In this document: positions 9,732 to 18,546 of the stretch, one piece after another
Layout of the letters: each line of letters starts with the position of its first letter
How positions within the stretch are numbered: the stretch's first letter is position 1
NCBI GenBank assembly: GCA_029267635.1
Contig: JAJUIK010000004.1
Span: 124,001-188,000 of the forward strand
Length of the DNA: 64,000 bases
Direction: 5' to 3'
Origin: Moraxellaceae bacterium
Lineage (GTDB): Bacteria; Pseudomonadota; Gammaproteobacteria; Pseudomonadales; Moraxellaceae
The notes under the pieces: generated by a model
Told to the model about the DNA's origin: nothing
Seen by the model: the letters and a program-made list of their open reading frames with translations, nothing else
Database searches by the model: none
Position numbers and translations under genes: made by a program

Positions 9732-10811
9732 ATGCGCGCGTACAATTTCTGTGCTGGCCCTGCCGCATTACCCACTGCTGTGTTAGAAAAAGCTCAACAA
9801 GAGCTGCTCGACTGGCACGGTAAAGGCCTCTCGATTATGGAGATGAGCCATCGTAGTGCAGATTATGTTGCGGTTGCAGAAAAAGCGGAAGCGGATCTGC
9901 GCAAGTTGATGAATATTCCTGAAAACTATAAAGTGCTGTTTCTCCAAGGCGGTGCTTCTTTGCAGTTCTCAGCGATCCCTTTAAACTTGCTGGGTAAAAA
10001 CAGCAAAGCCGATTATATTCACACGGGGATCTGGTCGGAAAAAGCACTGAAAGAAGCACAGCGCTATGGCGACATCAATGTTGTGGAAGCGGGTACAACC
10101 ATTAACGGCAAAATGGCGATTACCGAACAAAGCCAGTGGAATCTATCCAAAGATGCAGCGTATGTGCATTATGCGGACAATGAAACCATTGGTGGTTTGC
10201 AATTCGCGAGTATTCCGGAGGTAGAAGCACCTTTGGTTTCTGATTTGTCCTCTAGTATTTTGTCAGCACCTTTGGATGTGTCTAAATTCGGTCTGATTTA
10301 TGCGGGTGCACAAAAAAATATTGGTCCAGCAGGTCTGACTCTTGTGATTGTGCGTGAAGATTTGCTGGATCAAGCTAAACCAGAAATTCCAAGCATCTTA
10401 AAATACTCATCACAAGCCAAGAACGGTTCAATGGTCAATACCCCGTCGACTTATGCGTGGTATTTATCAGGTCTGGTCTTTGAATGGTTGCTTGAGCAGG
10501 GTGGTGTAGATGCCATACACAAGATCAATCTGGAAAAAGCCAAATTGCTTTACGGTTATATTGATTCAAGCGATTTTTATGCCAACCCGATTGCTGAAGC
10601 CAACCGCTCGATCATGAACGTACCTTTTACCTTGGCAGATGCGAGTCTGGAAAAACTGTTCCTGCAAGAAGCAGAAGAAAATCATTTGTTGAACCTGGCG
10701 GGTCACCGTTCGGTGGGCGGTATGCGTGCCAGTATTTACAATGCCGTACCTCTAGAGGGCGTACAAGCTTTGGTGAATTTTATGGATGAGTTTGCAAAGC
10801 GTCATGGTTAA
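9732..10811 (+). CDS. serC: Phosphoserine aminotransferase
   Basis: PLP enzyme that transaminates 3-phosphohydroxypyruvate to phosphoserine in serine synthesis, and also serves pyridoxine synthesis. 359 residues, normal for the family. The N-terminus YNFCAGPAALP is the hallmark. The PLP lysine is expected in GAQKNIGPAGL (about Lys195). AGHRSVGGMRASIYNA near the end binds the phosphate. It follows gyrA, an arrangement also seen in other gammaproteobacteria, but a strong terminator separates the two. Confidence 0.97.
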   Translation: MRAYNFCAGPAALPTAVLEKAQQELLDWHGKGLSIMEMSHRSADYVAVAEKAEADLRKLMNIPENYKVLFLQGGASLQFSAIPLNLLGKNSKADYIHTGIWSEKALKEAQRYGDINVVEAGTTINGKMAITEQSQWNLSKDAAYVHYADNETIGGLQFASIPEVEAPLVSDLSSSILSAPLDVSKFGLIYAGAQKNIGPAGLTLVIVREDLLDQAKPEIPSILKYSSQAKNGSMVNTPSTYAWYLSGLVFEWLLEQGGVDAIHKINLEKAKLLYGYIDSSDFYANPIAEANRSIMNVPFTLADASLEKLFLQEAEENHLLNLAGHRSVGGMRASIYNAVPLEGVQALVNFMDEFAKRHG

Positions 10812-10825
10812 GCTCATGTAGTAAA

Positions 10826-10856
10826 TAAAAGCCCTCATTCGTTGAGGGCTTTTTTG
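10826..10856 (+). terminator. Terminator after serC
   Basis: Stem aaagccctc / gagggcttt, 7-base loop, then a T-run. Confidence 0.9.
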
Positions 10857-10896
10857 TATCTGTCATCTGTGAAAAGATAAATTGGTCAAAAGGAAT

Positions 10897-11043
10897 TTAA
10901 CTCAATAGTCCAAATTCATGGATAGTCATAGCTGCTAAAAACATGCCTAAAGCAAAAAAGCAAATTGCACCGCTGTCAAATTTAATGCGCTGGAGACGGG
11001 GTTGAATCAGGTTATTTGTATTTTGTTCAGGTATTGTTTTCAT
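10897..11043 (-). CDS. Small membrane protein (48 aa), unknown
   Basis: Frame of 48 residues beginning MKTIPEQNTN, then a basic patch (PRLQRIKF) and one hydrophobic segment AICFFALGMFLAAM (about 27-39), ending IHEFGLLS. This fits a single-pass inner membrane protein with a short cytoplasmic N-terminus. AGG lies 7 bases before the ATG. It starts 28 bases after the end of the 315-residue gene at 11072-12019 on the same strand, so the two are probably co-transcribed. No recognised family; function unknown. Confidence 0.55.
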   Translation of the reverse strand: MKTIPEQNTNNLIQPRLQRIKFDSGAICFFALGMFLAAMTIHEFGLLS

Positions 11044-11071
11044 CAATGAGCCTAAATCATTTGTATTATTG

Positions 11072-12019
11072 TTAAATACTATTAATTCCGCTCATTTTTG
11101 CATAAATATTCACCTGAATCCAGATATTTCCGCGAATATATTGACCAATTTCAAAATTTTTATATAACTTATTTTTGGTGGCAATACGGATTAATGTCGC
11201 AGGCTGATTTTCTTCCAAAATTAAGGTGACATCATATAAGGTATAATCCTCATCCATAAACTGCATGGCAGTTTTACCTACAATTTTTCCCTGAAACCAG
11301 GCTTCATCTTCTTGCCCTAAAGTTTCACCATATAAATAGGCGACCATTTTAGAAAAATCGACCGTGACCGGCGCTTTGTCCTCTTCACATTTAGGCTGCC
11401 AGGCATCAATCAGTTCCTGCAAGTTGGCTGGTGCAACCCCATGATGTTCGCTCAAAATATCATTCAGTGCGCGATGGTGTTTAATGGATGCAGGATCATC
11501 AACAATAATTTGTTCACCTTCAGTCACGGCTTCCAATTCATAGGCCCAGGCGTTGAATTGCGCCTGATAATACTGACCTTGCTCATATTGATCATGGTTG
11601 ACGCTATATAAACTGTCGAAAGCGTACACGGTGGCATTTTGTCCCACCTGCAAACGCAGCACGGCCTGGGTATTAGATTTACAACTGATAATACGTTCAA
11701 TCCGGACATCGAGCTTATATGGGCTTTCAAAACATGGGAATGCGGTTTTTACTGCTTGCGGTTTGTTATTTTCAACCGCAATCACCTGGGAGAGTTGTAT
11801 AGGAGAATGATTTGGCCCTTGAATGAGCCAAACCGCTGGATCCATATCTGCTTCTTGCGTACACAGTCCCATCGGCATCACAGGATGATCCAAGGCTAGA
11901 CCTAACCATTTCGGGACTTCGGTAGTGGGCTGATCGGTCAATAGACTCCAATGTTCCACATGGCTACCAAAGTTTTGATCATCAATGGTGATCATTTCAG
12001 GTCTAGTTAGATTTTTCAT
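11072..12019 (-). CDS. Conserved-looking protein of unknown function (315 aa)
   Basis: No family recognised. The protein has no signal peptide or membrane segment, and the composition is that of a soluble globular protein. The N-terminal half has several Trp, Pro and Cys; the C-terminal part is rich in beta-forming residues (ATLIRIATKNKLYKNF, GNIWIQVNIYAKM), which may be a beta-barrel or sandwich. Codon use and base composition match the neighbours, so I take it as a real resident gene. It is followed by the small membrane gene at 10897-11043 and is divergent from yaiI. Confidence 0.75.
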   Translation of the reverse strand: MKNLTRPEMITIDDQNFGSHVEHWSLLTDQPTTEVPKWLGLALDHPVMPMGLCTQEADMDPAVWLIQGPNHSPIQLSQVIAVENNKPQAVKTAFPCFESPYKLDVRIERIISCKSNTQAVLRLQVGQNATVYAFDSLYSVNHDQYEQGQYYQAQFNAWAYELEAVTEGEQIIVDDPASIKHHRALNDILSEHHGVAPANLQELIDAWQPKCEEDKAPVTVDFSKMVAYLYGETLGQEDEAWFQGKIVGKTAMQFMDEDYTLYDVTLILEENQPATLIRIATKNKLYKNFEIGQYIRGNIWIQVNIYAKMSGINSI

Positions 12020-12300
12020 AACAATGATTAATTATGGCTGACATTTATATTATTAAATCGAGGATGATGTGTTTTTTTCAAGGTCTGGCCGATAATTTCT
12101 CTCAGCAAATCGCAGATTAGTGGGTAGTGAATGTGATAAATAAAATATCTATGAAACTTATAAAAAATCAGTGATGCAGTAGGCAGAATATTTTCCATGC
12201 AATTTAATAAGCGGCAAGATAAATTAAAAGATTTTATCCCTCAGCAGGGGAAGAGAGTTTGTTACACTAGCTTTTGATTTAATTAGTGCGTAGGTGAGAT

Positions 12301-12771
12301 GTGCTCCCCTTTAAACTTTGGGTGGATGCCGATGCATTGCCCAAAATTCTTCGTGAAGTCATTTTACGTGCTTCAGACCGCTATCAGCTAGAAGTCACTT
12401 TTGTGGCAAACCAGCATGTGGGTATTACCCCTTCAATCCGGATTAATTCGATTCAGGTAATGGGTGGACCGGATCAGGCGGATCAGGAAATTGTGGCACG
12501 CATGCAGAGTCATGATATTGTCATTACCCAGGATATACCGTTGGCAGCACAGGTCATTGACAAGGGCGGCATCGCGATTCATCCGCGTGGTGAAGTGTAC
12601 ACCACGGCCAATATCAAGGCCCGACTACATTTGCGTGATTTTATGGATACTTTACGCGGTGCTGGGGTACAAACCGGTGGACCACCACCTATTTCTGAGC
12701 GTGATAAACGTGAATTTTCCAGCTCTCTTGACCAAACCATTTTGAAACAGAAACGTAAAACTGCCCAGTGA
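12301..12771 (+). CDS. YaiI/YqxD family protein (DUF188)
   Basis: 156 residues of the UPF0178 family, which has a PIN-like fold; its biochemical role is not established. Family signs are the N-terminal [26 protein letters not shown]-like [16 protein letters not shown], and the C-terminal [19 protein letters not shown]. The start is GTG at 12301, supported by TAGGTGAG six bases upstream and by the expected N-terminus. The EamA transporter starts 5 bases after its stop. Confidence 0.88.
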   Translation: MLPFKLWVDADALPKILREVILRASDRYQLEVTFVANQHVGITPSIRINSIQVMGGPDQADQEIVARMQSHDIVITQDIPLAAQVIDKGGIAIHPRGEVYTTANIKARLHLRDFMDTLRGAGVQTGGPPPISERDKREFSSSLDQTILKQKRKTAQ

Positions 12772-12775
12772 GCGC

Positions 12776-13705
12776 GTGATGATGCAATCCAAAGCCAATA
12801 TTATTGCCACTTATGCCATATTGGTGTTTATCTGGTCGACAACGCCTTTGGCAATTGTCTGGAGTGTGTCGGATCTGCATTTAATGTGGGCTTTGGTGTT
12901 GCGTTTCTTTCTGGCTTTGCCGCTAGCATTGGGCTTGGTTTATATTCTGCGGGTCAAATTTCCTTTTGATGCCACCTGCTTACAAAGTTATTTGGCCGGG
13001 GCAACGGGTTTTATCGGCTCGCAAATTTTTACCTATATGGCCACCAGCTACCTAAGCTCCGGAATTATCGCACTGATGTTTGGGTTGGCCCCGATTATGG
13101 CAGGCTTAATCGGCCGTTTTGCTTTTCAGCACAAGCTCAACCGTTTGCAATGGGCGGGAATGCTGGTGTCTGTCACTGGTTTAGGCATTATTTGTTTTAG
13201 TGGTGAAAATCAGCACGTCAACCCAATTGGCATCGGCCTGATGTTGATCAGTGTATTTACCTACGCACTGTCGATTTTTTGGGTGAAAAAAGTCAATGCA
13301 CAGGTTGAGCCGATGGCACAGGCGACCGGCTCTATTTTGGTTTCTACCCTGGCTGCAGTGGCTTTATTGCCATTTATCTGGCAATACGCACCGGATCATC
13401 TGCCGAGTGTTCGCTCTTTATTCGGGCTGATTTATACTGTGGTGATGGCTTCGCTGATCGCGATGTTCTGCTATTTCAAACTGGTACAGAATATTCAACC
13501 TACCACACTGTCTTTAACGACTGTGCTGACTCCAATGATCGCCCTGCTAATTGGTGCGGGATTCAATAATGAAAAGCTCTCCAGCATGGTGCTGGTGGGG
13601 GCTGTTATTTTACTCTTGGGGCTATTTTTATATTTCTATCGTGACTTGAAAGCCAGCCGTGAACTTGCGCATAAGCTGAAATCTTCAGCCCAGAAAACGG
13701 GATAA
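12776..13705 (+). CDS. EamA/DMT-family exporter
   Basis: 309-residue inner membrane protein with about ten hydrophobic segments in two EamA repeats (IIATYAILVFIWSTTPLAIVW opens the first). The Drug/Metabolite Transporter superfamily exports amino acids and small metabolites; the substrate cannot be told from sequence. The start is uncertain: GTG at 12776 and ATGs at 12779 and 12782 are in frame and close together. It follows yaiI almost without a gap. Confidence 0.85.
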   Translation: MMMQSKANIIATYAILVFIWSTTPLAIVWSVSDLHLMWALVLRFFLALPLALGLVYILRVKFPFDATCLQSYLAGATGFIGSQIFTYMATSYLSSGIIALMFGLAPIMAGLIGRFAFQHKLNRLQWAGMLVSVTGLGIICFSGENQHVNPIGIGLMLISVFTYALSIFWVKKVNAQVEPMAQATGSILVSTLAAVALLPFIWQYAPDHLPSVRSLFGLIYTVVMASLIAMFCYFKLVQNIQPTTLSLTTVLTPMIALLIGAGFNNEKLSSMVLVGAVILLLGLFLYFYRDLKASRELAHKLKSSAQKTG

Positions 13706-13708
13706 TAT

Positions 13709-14281
13709 TCAGATTGAAGCATCGGTTTGCTGGGCAATTGCTTGGGACAGTTTCACCCGGTCTTGCGGATGTAAGGTGACAAAATAGGCACCGGTACGGA
13801 ACTGGCCATTTTCTTCCGGTCGGCTATAGACGACTTGTGCCGTGGCTGCAATATGGAAGAAATTTTCTGGATGGCTTAAGGTCACATGAATATAGGCACC
13901 CTCTGGAATGATACGGTCGCTATAAAAGCTCAGCCCGGTTTCAGAAAAGTTGACCTGCTTTGGAATTGGCAGCATAGATTGTACGATGGCATCGTACAAA
14001 GAGCCGGTAATGAGGTTTAATTTCTGACCAAATAAGGATAAGATTCGAGCAATTTGTTGATCTTTTTGACTTAATTGTTCTAATTCGTAGTCGAGGGCAT
14101 GATCAAATTGATCTAACTCGGCAAGTAGTAGAAAATAGCGCGGCAAGACAAAATTAGGATCGTAAGGATCATTAAGAGCAACATCATCAGAAATTATCTG
14201 ATAATTAATTCGCAAGGCAGCATCGATGCGAGACATCACACGACGTTCTGAAGTGCCGCTTTGATGCTGTAATGTTTCCAT
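13709..14281 (-). CDS. PilZ-domain protein
   Basis: 190 residues from the ATG at 14281, which has GAGG nine bases upstream; a start further up would run into lolC. The C-terminal half looks like a PilZ domain, with a NFSETGLSF motif matching (D/N)xSxxG. The RxxxR part could be RVMSR near the N-terminus, but the separation from the second motif is larger than usual, so c-di-GMP binding is uncertain. It is head-to-head with lolC with only 25 bases between the starts. Most likely a cytoplasmic signalling protein linked to surface behaviour. Confidence 0.75.
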   Translation of the reverse strand: METLQHQSGTSERRVMSRIDAALRINYQIISDDVALNDPYDPNFVLPRYFLLLAELDQFDHALDYELEQLSQKDQQIARILSLFGQKLNLITGSLYDAIVQSMLPIPKQVNFSETGLSFYSDRIIPEGAYIHVTLSHPENFFHIAATAQVVYSRPEENGQFRTGAYFVTLHPQDRVKLSQAIAQQTDASI

Positions 14282-14306
14282 AATAAATGACCTCGGACTA
14301 GGTGGT

Positions 14307-15542
14307 ATGTTTAAACCAATCTCGCTGTATATCGGGTTAAGATACACTCGCGCACGGCGTAGTAATCACTTTATTTCTTTTATTGCTTTAGTTTCGATGA
14401 TCGGCCTGACCTTAGGGGTAGCTGTCCTGATTACGGTTTTATCCGTGATGAACGGATTTGATCGGGAATTGAAAAACCGGGTTTTGGGTATGATACCTCA
14501 AGCCACTGTTTCTTCCACGCAAATTCTAACAGATTGGCCAGAACTTGCAAAAAAAGTTGAGCAGCATGAACATGTTACCGGCGTAGCACCCTTTACCCAG
14601 TTACAGGGCATGTTGACTGCGCAGGGGCAGGTTGCGGGCATTATGGTGACCGGGATTGAGCCGGAGTATGAAAAAAAGGTATCGATTATCCAGCAGCATA
14701 TGGTGCAAGGCAGTATCGATAATCTGAAAAAAGGTGAGTTTGGCATTGTCCTGGGTAAACAGATGACCGATGCCTTAGGTCTGGGAATTAATGACAACAT
14801 TACTCTGGTGTTGCCTGAAGCAACGCCATCACCGGCCGGTGTGGTACCACGTTTTAAACGTTTCAAGATTGTCGGTATTTTTAGTATTGGTGCTGAAGTG
14901 GATTCCATGATGGGCTATATTGCCCTGAATGACGCTTCTACCTTGTTACGTTTGCCGGATGGGGCACAAGGCGTACGCTTAAAACTCGATGATATCTTTA
15001 TGGCACCGCAGGTCGCGGATGATATTGTGCGCAATCTGCCAGGTAATTTTTACGCATCGAATTGGACTTATACCCATGGCAATCTGTTCAGTGCGATTCA
15101 GATGGAAAAGGCCATGGTCAGCCTGCTGTTATTCCTGATTGTGCTGGTCGCCGCGTTTAATATTGTGTCTTCCTTGGTCATGGTCGTGACCGATAAAAAA
15201 TCAGATATTGCGATTTTAAGAACACTCGGCGCCTCTCCGGCGACCATTACCAAAATTTTTATGGTGCAGGGTACCGTGATCGGGGTGATTGGTACGGTTG
15301 CGGGTGCCATTCTGGGGGTGATTTTTGCCTCCAGCATCAGTGGCTTTATTTCCTGGTTAAATAATGTGTTTGGTCTGCACCTGTTTGATGCGTACTTTAT
15401 TAATTATTTACCGTCTTATTTAAGATGGCAGGATGTGGTGGTGATTGTCGGCTTATCGTTGTTGCTGAGCTTTTTGGCGACGATTTATCCAGCATTGCGT
15501 GCAGCAAAAATTCAACCGGCTGAGGCATTACGTTATGAATAA
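14307..15542 (+). CDS. lolC: Lipoprotein-releasing ABC transporter permease (LolC/LolE/LolF type)
   Basis: Inner membrane permease, 411 residues, that extracts mature lipoproteins bound for the outer membrane and hands them to LolA. Layout: N-terminal SLYIGLRYTRARRSNHF, first membrane helix, a large periplasmic domain (about 50-260) and three C-terminal helices. It ends in LRAAKIQPAEALRYE, the family's usual ending. Its last 8 bases overlap lolD. Only one permease gene is present, which fits the LolDF arrangement described for Acinetobacter, where one permease replaces the LolC/LolE pair; a second copy outside the window cannot be excluded. Confidence 0.93.
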   Translation: MFKPISLYIGLRYTRARRSNHFISFIALVSMIGLTLGVAVLITVLSVMNGFDRELKNRVLGMIPQATVSSTQILTDWPELAKKVEQHEHVTGVAPFTQLQGMLTAQGQVAGIMVTGIEPEYEKKVSIIQQHMVQGSIDNLKKGEFGIVLGKQMTDALGLGINDNITLVLPEATPSPAGVVPRFKRFKIVGIFSIGAEVDSMMGYIALNDASTLLRLPDGAQGVRLKLDDIFMAPQVADDIVRNLPGNFYASNWTYTHGNLFSAIQMEKAMVSLLLFLIVLVAAFNIVSSLVMVVTDKKSDIAILRTLGASPATITKIFMVQGTVIGVIGTVAGAILGVIFASSISGFISWLNNVFGLHLFDAYFINYLPSYLRWQDVVVIVGLSLLLSFLATIYPALRAAKIQPAEALRYE

Positions 15543-16218
15543 AACTGTGTTGGAAGCCAAAAACATCTATAAACATTTTACCGATGGCAAATCTAAGGTA
15601 GAGGTGATTAAAGGCTTGTCGCTGCAAGTCAAGGCCGGTGAGTTTATTTCGATTGTGGGGGCCAGTGGTTCGGGAAAAAGTACCTTATTGCATGTGTTGG
15701 GTGGTCTAGACCGTCCGACTGAAGGACAGGTGTTTTTGAATGGACAGCGTTTTGATAATCTGGGTGAAGCGGAGCGTGGTTATCAACGCAATCAGTATCT
15801 GGGTTTTGTCTATCAGTTCCATCATTTATTGCCGGAGTTTTCTGCGCTGGAAAATGTCGCCATGCCGTTAATGTTACGCCGTGACAGTGCCTATAAAGAG
15901 GTGAAACAACAGGCTGAATATTTGCTGGATCGGGTAGGACTGTCACATCGCATCACGCATAAACCGGGCGAATTGTCTGGCGGTGAGCGTCAGCGTGTGG
16001 CTTTGGCACGTGCTTTGGTGACCAAACCGGCGTTGATGCTGGCTGATGAGCCAACAGGTAATCTCGACCGTAAAACGGCATTGAGTACCTTTGAGTTACT
16101 GAGTGACCTGAAAAAAGAGCTGAATATGGCCATGCTGATTGTGACGCATGATGAGCAATTGGCTCAGGCGGCAGATCAGATTTTGCATATGCAGGATGGT
16201 CTTTGGGTGGATAGCTAA
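15535..16218 (+). CDS. lolD: Lipoprotein-releasing ABC transporter ATPase
   Basis: 227-residue ATPase of the Lol exporter. Walker A GASGSGKST (42-50), signature LSGGERQR, Walker B ALMLADEPTG and the switch His in VTHDEQLA are all present. The ATG at 15535 overlaps the end of lolC by 8 bases; a start 36 bases upstream would lie inside lolC and lacks family support. Energises lipoprotein release together with the preceding permease; Pal and LptM in this window would be clients. Confidence 0.96.
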   Translation: MNKTVLEAKNIYKHFTDGKSKVEVIKGLSLQVKAGEFISIVGASGSGKSTLLHVLGGLDRPTEGQVFLNGQRFDNLGEAERGYQRNQYLGFVYQFHHLLPEFSALENVAMPLMLRRDSAYKEVKQQAEYLLDRVGLSHRITHKPGELSGGERQRVALARALVTKPALMLADEPTGNLDRKTALSTFELLSDLKKELNMAMLIVTHDEQLAQAADQILHMQDGLWVDS

Positions 16219-16281
16219 ACCTTTTATCTGAATTGTAGCAATTTCCTTGTTAAAGTCCGGTTCGCTGGGCTTTAATATTTT

Positions 16282-17503
16282 TTGAAGAAAAACAATGATG
16301 ATCATCATAAAAAAATGCTGAATGTGATTTTGCTGGCCTGGGTTTTAGGCATTGCGACGATGGGGAAAAGCAATCCGACACTGCTGACGCTACTCCCTAT
16401 TTTTCTGCTGGTTTCAGTGACTTTATGGATTCTGGCCAGATTTCCATTCTATTTTGTCACGACTGTCTTTTTTAAAATTGTTCAAGGAAGTTGCTTTGCT
16501 GCGACTGCTTTTATTTTTGGCGGTCAGTATGCTAATCAAGCGTTGACGGAGCGCTTACAGGTACGGGAAACACAGCGTCAGCCTGTTGAAGTCGTTGTAT
16601 ATGTTAAATCTCTGAATCAACTGACGGAAAATGGTCTACAGCAAAAAGTTGAAGTTTTGGGACGTCATGCACAGACCGTGGATTGGTTACTGTATCTGAA
16701 GCAATCACAACAGAAAAAATCTGGGTCTGGTTTGCAGTTAGGTCAGTATTACCGGATTTCCGGACAGTTAAAACCGGCACACAGCTATGCCACACCCGGT
16801 GCTTTCGATCAAGAAAAATGGTGGTTGCAACAAGATATTATGGCGGCTGTTCGGGTTGAAACGGTTCAGCCAATTAGTCAGGCTCAGGTTTCCCGACTGG
16901 GCTTTACTTCGCATGTGCAACAGCAGCAGGGTTGGTGGGCACAACTGCGACTGGGCATTGAAAAAATGCGCCTGAGTTGCCGGGAGTTTTTACAGCGACA
17001 GCCAGTACAGCACAAAGGCTTATTGCTTGGTTTATTGACTGGAGATCAAAGCCTGTTATATGAAGCTACCCAAGCACAATTTCAACGGTTGGGGATCAGT
17101 CATTTGTTGGCGATCTCTGGGCCGCATGTGTTGATTTTTGCTGCACTGGTCAGTTGGGGCTTACAGCAGGGTATTGCAGCGTTATCCGGATTTGAAAGTG
17201 GATGTGCTGGTCTTGGGTCATCATGGCAGCCGGCACAGTTCATCTTATGCTTTTTTGCAAACCTTGCAACCGAAGCTGGTGATCGCTTCAGCTGGTTTTG
17301 ATAACCGTTATGGGCATCCTAGTGAAATAGTCAGGGCCCGTTTGCGTGATTTGAATATTCCTTTGCTGAGTACACCGGATACAGGAACCATTCGATTTCA
17401 GTTACAGGATGAGGGTGTTATGCAGATGCAGCACTATCGGCAGCAGTGGCGCTGGTTACAGGAGCAGCCGTCTTCAGGTTTTGTTTCAGTTGCTGGACTT
17501 TAG
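16282..17503 (+). pseudogene. comEC: comEC remnant: DNA-uptake channel gene with its centre deleted and frames broken
   Basis: Two halves of ComEC/Rec2, the inner membrane channel for transforming DNA, sit in different frames. The first (16282 or 16315 to about 17170) has hydrophobic helices, the DUF4131-like region (QLKPAHSYATPGAFDQEKW) and the start of the Competence domain, GLLTGDQSLL and LLAISGPHVLIFA. The second (about 17170-17503, +1 frame relative) is the end of the metallo-beta-lactamase-like domain, VDVLVLGHHGSRHSSS to RLRDLNIPLLSTPDTGTI. Together about 400 residues remain where 750-800 are expected, so roughly 1.1-1.2 kb is missing: the rest of the membrane domain and the metal-binding part of the hydrolase domain. 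The product cannot work. The 3' end overlaps the convergent acyltransferase gene by 86 bases. Confidence 0.9.
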
Positions 17504-18410
17504 CCATGGCCTGCTCACGAGGTAAGTTGTAGATCCCGGCCAGTTCCGGATTGGCCTTAAAGCGTTTATAGCTCCAGTGATAATGTTCCGGATAACGCTG
17601 AATGAGGTTTTCAATACTTTGATGAATGATGCGGGTTCCATCTTTTCCCGAACCGGCATAAATTTGCTCATCTATCGGTTCAATATAGAGATCAAAGCCA
17701 TTTTTGTCATTGCGTAGCGCATAGAGTAGCAAAGCGCTGGCTTTGGTTTTCTGGATCAGTTTGGCACTCAAGCTGCTTGAGGCGACAGGAATACCGAAAT
17801 AATCCACCATATCACCGCCAATATTCGGGGTATGGTCCGGCAGAATGGCGGTAGTGCCACCTTGTTTTAAGGCTTTAAAAATCTCTCGCACACCGCTGTC
17901 ATCAGTAGGTACTAAATGTGCGTGTTCTCGGCTACGTGCTTCACGCACAAAAAGTTCTGCGCCCGGGTCTTTGACCGGTTTGTATAAAATGGTCATGGCC
18001 GTGTATTGAGCACACCATGCATTGATAATTTCCCAAGTACCGAAATGCGGCACGATCAAGACTAAGCCTTTTTTTGCCGCCAGTGCCTCATGAAAATATT
18101 GTTCCCCGACAATTTTGTGCAGACGACCGAGATTCTTTTCATTGCTTGAGCCCCAGATGCTAAAAAACTCAAAATAAGACAACATCTCATTTTTGATTGC
18201 ATTACGGGCGATTTTTTCACGTTGTGTTTCTGATAATTCAGGAAATGCAATTTCTAAATTCAGACAGATGCTTTTCGCGGTATCTGCCAGATGCAAGTTG
18301 TTGATTAGCCCGGCAAGCAGGCGAGCAACAAAACGTGAAATCTGGATCGGTTGACGGCCTACAAACTTGAGGAGTTTATAAGTCAAGCTTTGTGAATGGG
18401 GTGTCGTCAT
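17418..18410 (-). CDS. Lipid A biosynthesis acyltransferase, LpxL/HtrB family
   Basis: 330-residue lysophospholipid acyltransferase-type protein that transfers a secondary acyl chain to lipid A at the inner membrane. The catalytic HX4E is HFGTWE, and the downstream blocks LPDHTPNIGGDMVDYFG and HYHWSYKRFK are typical of LpxL/LpxM/LpxP. Which chain and position are used cannot be told. The start MTTPHSQS (18410) is chosen by family length; a longer frame upstream begins with non-conserved sequence, and no strong ribosome binding site decides. The Ala/Ser/Thr-rich tail overlaps the 3' end of the comEC remnant. Confidence 0.88.
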   Translation of the reverse strand: MTTPHSQSLTYKLLKFVGRQPIQISRFVARLLAGLINNLHLADTAKSICLNLEIAFPELSETQREKIARNAIKNEMLSYFEFFSIWGSSNEKNLGRLHKIVGEQYFHEALAAKKGLVLIVPHFGTWEIINAWCAQYTAMTILYKPVKDPGAELFVREARSREHAHLVPTDDSGVREIFKALKQGGTTAILPDHTPNIGGDMVDYFGIPVASSSLSAKLIQKTKASALLLYALRNDKNGFDLYIEPIDEQIYAGSGKDGTRIIHQSIENLIQRYPEHYHWSYKRFKANPELAGIYNLPREQAMAKVQQLKQNLKTAAPVTSATAADSAASA

Positions 18411-18546
18411 GAGGCAAAAGGCAAAGTTGCGGTCAAAGAAAAAATATATAAAGAAAAATATTATAGTGGAAATCCCCTGCTGAAGACAGTTTTTCACAAT
18501 ACCGTGTATATAATGATGCACTTTCAAATCATTTGGATTGTGTTGT

